From assembly GCA_034173665.1 (NCBI GenBank), contig JAXFDG010000140.1, positions 1 to 7,632 of the forward strand: a stretch of DNA of 7,632 bases. Direction: 5' to 3'. Shown piece after piece: positions 6,146 to 7,632 of the stretch. The notes beneath the pieces are model-generated. The model ran no database searches, was not told the DNA's origin, and worked only from the letters and a program-made list of their open reading frames with translations. Made by a program: the position numbers and the translations under genes. Every line of letters starts with the position of its first letter. Within the stretch, counting starts at the first letter, position 1. The DNA comes from Arcanobacterium_A sp034173665 (GTDB lineage: Bacteria > Actinomycetota > Actinomycetes > Actinomycetales > Actinomycetaceae).

Positions 6146-6835
6146 ATGACTAATCAGTTCAATCTTGGGGCTACTGATTTACAGATTAGCCCAATGCCAT
6201 GGGCAGTAGGGAAGAACTTGCCAACTAACCGTTATATTCTTCCTAATTTTGAAGAGCGCACTCCTTATGGGTACAAGCGCCAAGATCCGTATGCAAAGCT
6301 CTTTGAGGATCGTATCGTTTTTCTTGGCGTGCAGGTAGACGACGCTTCCGCTGATGATGTAATGGCACAATTACTTGTGCTTGAATCAATTGATCCGGAA
6401 TCGCCAATTACGATGTATATCAACTCCCCAGGCGGATCATTTACGGCACTTACTGCAATTTATGACACGATGCAGTACATCAAGCCACAGATTCAAACAG
6501 TTTGCCTTGGTCAGGCGGCTTCAGCTGCGGCCGTGCTACTTGCTGCGGGTGCTCCTGGGCGCCGTCTTGCGTTACCAAATGCGCGAGTGCTGATTCACCA
6601 GCCAGCAATGGAAGGTGTGCAAGGTCAGGCTTCTGATATTGCAATTGTGGCTGATGAAATTGATCGAATGAATCGTTGGATGATTGAAACTCTTTCTGCT
6701 CATTCTGGAACTCCAGCAGAACAGATTGAAAAGGATGTTGCCCGCGATAAGATTCTTACCGCTCAGCAAGCAAAAGAATATGGTCTTGTAGATCAAGTTC
6801 TTACTTCGCGAAAGGTTGTTTCTCCGCAAAGCTAG
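6146..6835 (+). CDS. clpP2: ATP-dependent Clp protease proteolytic subunit ClpP2
   Basis: This is the second ClpP paralogue, 229 residues, partner of ClpP1 in the mixed tetradecamer. The triad is Ser126 in GQAASAAAV, His151 in VLIHQPAME, and Asp201 in ARDKILTA. YINSPGGSF is at 91-99. Compared with ClpP1 it has a longer N-terminus (about 30 more residues) with RYILPNFEERTPYGYK at 29-44, a feature of actinobacterial ClpP2, much of which is probably cleaved off. ASA replaces the ASM around the nucleophile of ClpP1. The frame opens at TTG 6071 inside clpP1, but AAGAAAGGAA at 6131-6140 and the family N-terminus fix the ATG at 6146. It is cotranscribed with clpP1 (25-base gap). The 195-base gap to clpX, with its own signals, suggests the operon may end here. 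Confidence 0.96.
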   Translation: MTNQFNLGATDLQISPMPWAVGKNLPTNRYILPNFEERTPYGYKRQDPYAKLFEDRIVFLGVQVDDASADDVMAQLLVLESIDPESPITMYINSPGGSFTALTAIYDTMQYIKPQIQTVCLGQAASAAAVLLAAGAPGRRLALPNARVLIHQPAMEGVQGQASDIAIVADEIDRMNRWMIETLSAHSGTPAEQIEKDVARDKILTAQQAKEYGLVDQVLTSRKVVSPQS

Positions 6836-6874
6836 TTAATTAATCTGTGTTAAAGATTAAGTAATTTACTTTGC

Positions 6875-6912
6875 TGGAGAAATCCTCCAAATTTTTCTGA
6901 AATTTTGGAGGA
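6875..6912 (+). terminator. Hairpin pair between clpP2 and clpX, possible terminator or attenuator
   Basis: TCCTCCAAA (6883-6891) pairs with TTTGGAGGA (6904-6912) in a 9-bp stem, with three further inner pairs possible. The first half can instead pair with TGGAG at 6875-6879 (with CTCCA at 6885-6889), so the two hairpins exclude each other. The sequence after it (GTGAAAATTTTAT) is A/T-rich but has no immediate T-run, so a plain intrinsic terminator is doubtful. It lies 39 bases after the clpP2 stop. Confidence 0.4.
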
Positions 6913-6921
6913 GTGAAAATT

Positions 6922-6927
6922 TTATAC
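6922..6927 (+). promoter_or_regulatory. Candidate -10 box of the clpX promoter
   Basis: TATACT at 6922-6927 matches five of six bases of the -10 consensus. CTGAAA at 6897-6902 is the best -35 candidate, but the spacer is 19 bases, and it falls in the loop of the hairpin just upstream. Transcription would start near 6934, about 97 bases before the clpX ATG, at the first repeat of the leader. Confidence 0.45.
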
Positions 6928-6931
6928 TGAT

Positions 6932-6988
6932 TATTGGCGTGACTTCTTTCTGGCATTGGCGTGGCAGATAGCTAAAGTCGCGCCAATA
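6932..6988 (+). repeat. Three ATTGGCGYGRC motifs in the clpX leader
   Basis: ATTGGCGTGAC occurs at 6933-6943 and ATTGGCGTGGC at 6955-6965, both forward. ATTGGCGCGAC occurs on the minus strand, plus coordinates 6977-6987. The first and third form a 14-bp inverted repeat (6932-6945 with 6975-6988, one G-T pair). The second can compete for the same partner over seven bases. It could be a set of protein-binding sites or a switching RNA leader. I do not recognise it as CIRCE, HAIR or CtsR. CGCCAATAGTG at 6981-6991 also differs from the ClgR core at one base. Confidence 0.6.
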
Positions 6989-7030
6989 GTGTGGAATAGT
7001 GAGAGATTCTTTCGAAAGGTGGCAGATTAG

Positions 7031-7632
7031 ATGACTCCAGGACTGGATGGCGCAGATGCTCCAAAGTGCTCTTTTTGCCAGAAGAGCCAACGGCAGGTGC
7101 GTAAGCTAATTACAGCTTCTGGTGTATATATCTGTAATGAATGCGTTGATTTGTGTAACGAAATTATTGCTGAAGAATTAAACGCGGAAGCGAATGAGAA
7201 AATCGGACTCAATGATTTACCAACGCCGAAAGAGATTTTTGCGCATCTTGATGAATATGTAATCGGGCAAGACCTAGCTAAACGGACTCTTGCCGTCGCC
7301 GTCTACAATCACTACAAGCGGATTAGAGCCCAAGAAAAACTTGATGCGACTGCGAAACTCGCCGGATCAGAAGACTATGTCGAAATTGGTAAATCCAATA
7401 TTTTGTTAATGGGTCCAACAGGAACTGGAAAGACTTATTTAGCTCAGTCTTTAGCGAAAATGCTGAATGTTCCATTTGCTATTGCCGACGCCACTGCGCT
7501 TACTGAAGCCGGGTATGTTGGTGAAGATGTAGAAAATATTTTATTGAAGCTAATTCAAGCTGCAGATAATGATATTGAACGTGCGCAAAAGGGAATCATT
7601 TATATTGATGAAATCGATAAGATTTCGCGTAA
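7031..7632 (+). CDS. clpX: ClpX, AAA+ unfoldase of the Clp protease, 3' end missing
   Basis: ClpX unfolds tagged substrates with ATP and threads them into ClpP1P2. The window holds the first 200 codons of a protein usually 410-430 residues long; the frame is open to the last base. The N-terminal zinc-binding domain has Cys13, Cys16, Cys35 and Cys38 (C-SF-C and C-NE-C). The linker is followed by PTPKEIFAHLDEYVIGQ at 64-80, the start of the AAA+ module. Walker A is GPTGTGKT at 128-135, and Walker B is IIYIDEID at 189-196 with Asp193-Glu194. GYVGEDVENIL at 161-171 is the pore-loop region. The ATG at 7031 has AGGTGG at 7017-7022, eight bases upstream. The 195-base gap from clpP2 and a likely promoter near 6922 suggest separate transcription. 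The remaining sensor motifs and C-terminus lie beyond the window. Confidence 0.97.
   Translation, partial: MTPGLDGADAPKCSFCQKSQRQVRKLITASGVYICNECVDLCNEIIAEELNAEANEKIGLNDLPTPKEIFAHLDEYVIGQDLAKRTLAVAVYNHYKRIRAQEKLDATAKLAGSEDYVEIGKSNILLMGPTGTGKTYLAQSLAKMLNVPFAIADATALTEAGYVGEDVENILLKLIQAADNDIERAQKGIIYIDEIDKISR

Noticed and set aside
6913..6930. Five-codon frame (GTG 6913 to TGA) after GGAGG in the clpP2-clpX gap
   Set aside because: The GGAGG is part of a hairpin and lies too close to the GTG; such a short frame is expected by chance.
6836..7030. CIRCE, HAIR or CtsR heat-shock operators before clpX
   Set aside because: None of TTAGCACTC-type, CTTGAGT-type or tandem GGTCAAA-type sequences is present in the gap.
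1..7632. CRISPR array, insertion sequence, toxin-antitoxin pair or phage genes
   Set aside because: No regular spaced repeats, transposase motifs or terminal inverted repeats were seen; every long stretch is explained by the listed genes and sites.

Overview
The window looks like chromosomal DNA of a Gram-positive actinobacterium with unusually modest G+C for that phylum, judged by eye. The main reason is the order tig, clpP1, clpP2, clpX, with two different ClpP paralogues side by side, which is the standard actinobacterial arrangement. The codon use and the two tRNA genes beside tig agree with this; a member of the Actinomycetaceae is a reasonable guess but not proven.

Region by region. 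Positions 2-286 hold the 3' end of an HxlR-type regulator cut by the window start. Positions 425-1411 hold a complete CE7 (acetyl xylan esterase / cephalosporin C deacetylase) esterase, followed by a hairpin terminator. A minus-strand tRNA-Gly(UCC) and a plus-strand tRNA-Pro(UGG) are divergent around 1634-1912; a truncated copy of the 3' end of the tRNA-Gly gene lies downstream of it. A strong terminator closes the tRNA-Pro unit. Positions 2126-3445 encode an MFS transporter of the metabolite:proton symporter type. Then comes the protein quality-control block: trigger factor (3729-5279) with its own strong terminator, clpP1 (5479-6120), clpP2 (6146-6835), and the first 200 codons of clpX (from 7031), which runs off the window.

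How the genes work together. Trigger factor receives nascent chains at the ribosome exit tunnel. ClpP1 and ClpP2 form the mixed proteolytic chamber, and ClpX is the AAA+ unfoldase that feeds it. clpP1-clpP2 look like a two-gene operon, separated from tig by a terminator and preceded by a sequence that fits the core ClgR operator exactly. clpX appears to have its own control region: the 195-base clpP2-clpX gap holds alternative hairpins, a good -10 box and three copies of an ATTGGCGYGRC motif. The esterase, transporter and HxlR gene have no evident functional tie to this block.

No wholly new system is visible. The points most worth a second look are the clpX leader repeats, the probable ClgR site, the C-terminal tail module of trigger factor, and the tRNA-Gly 3'-end remnant.
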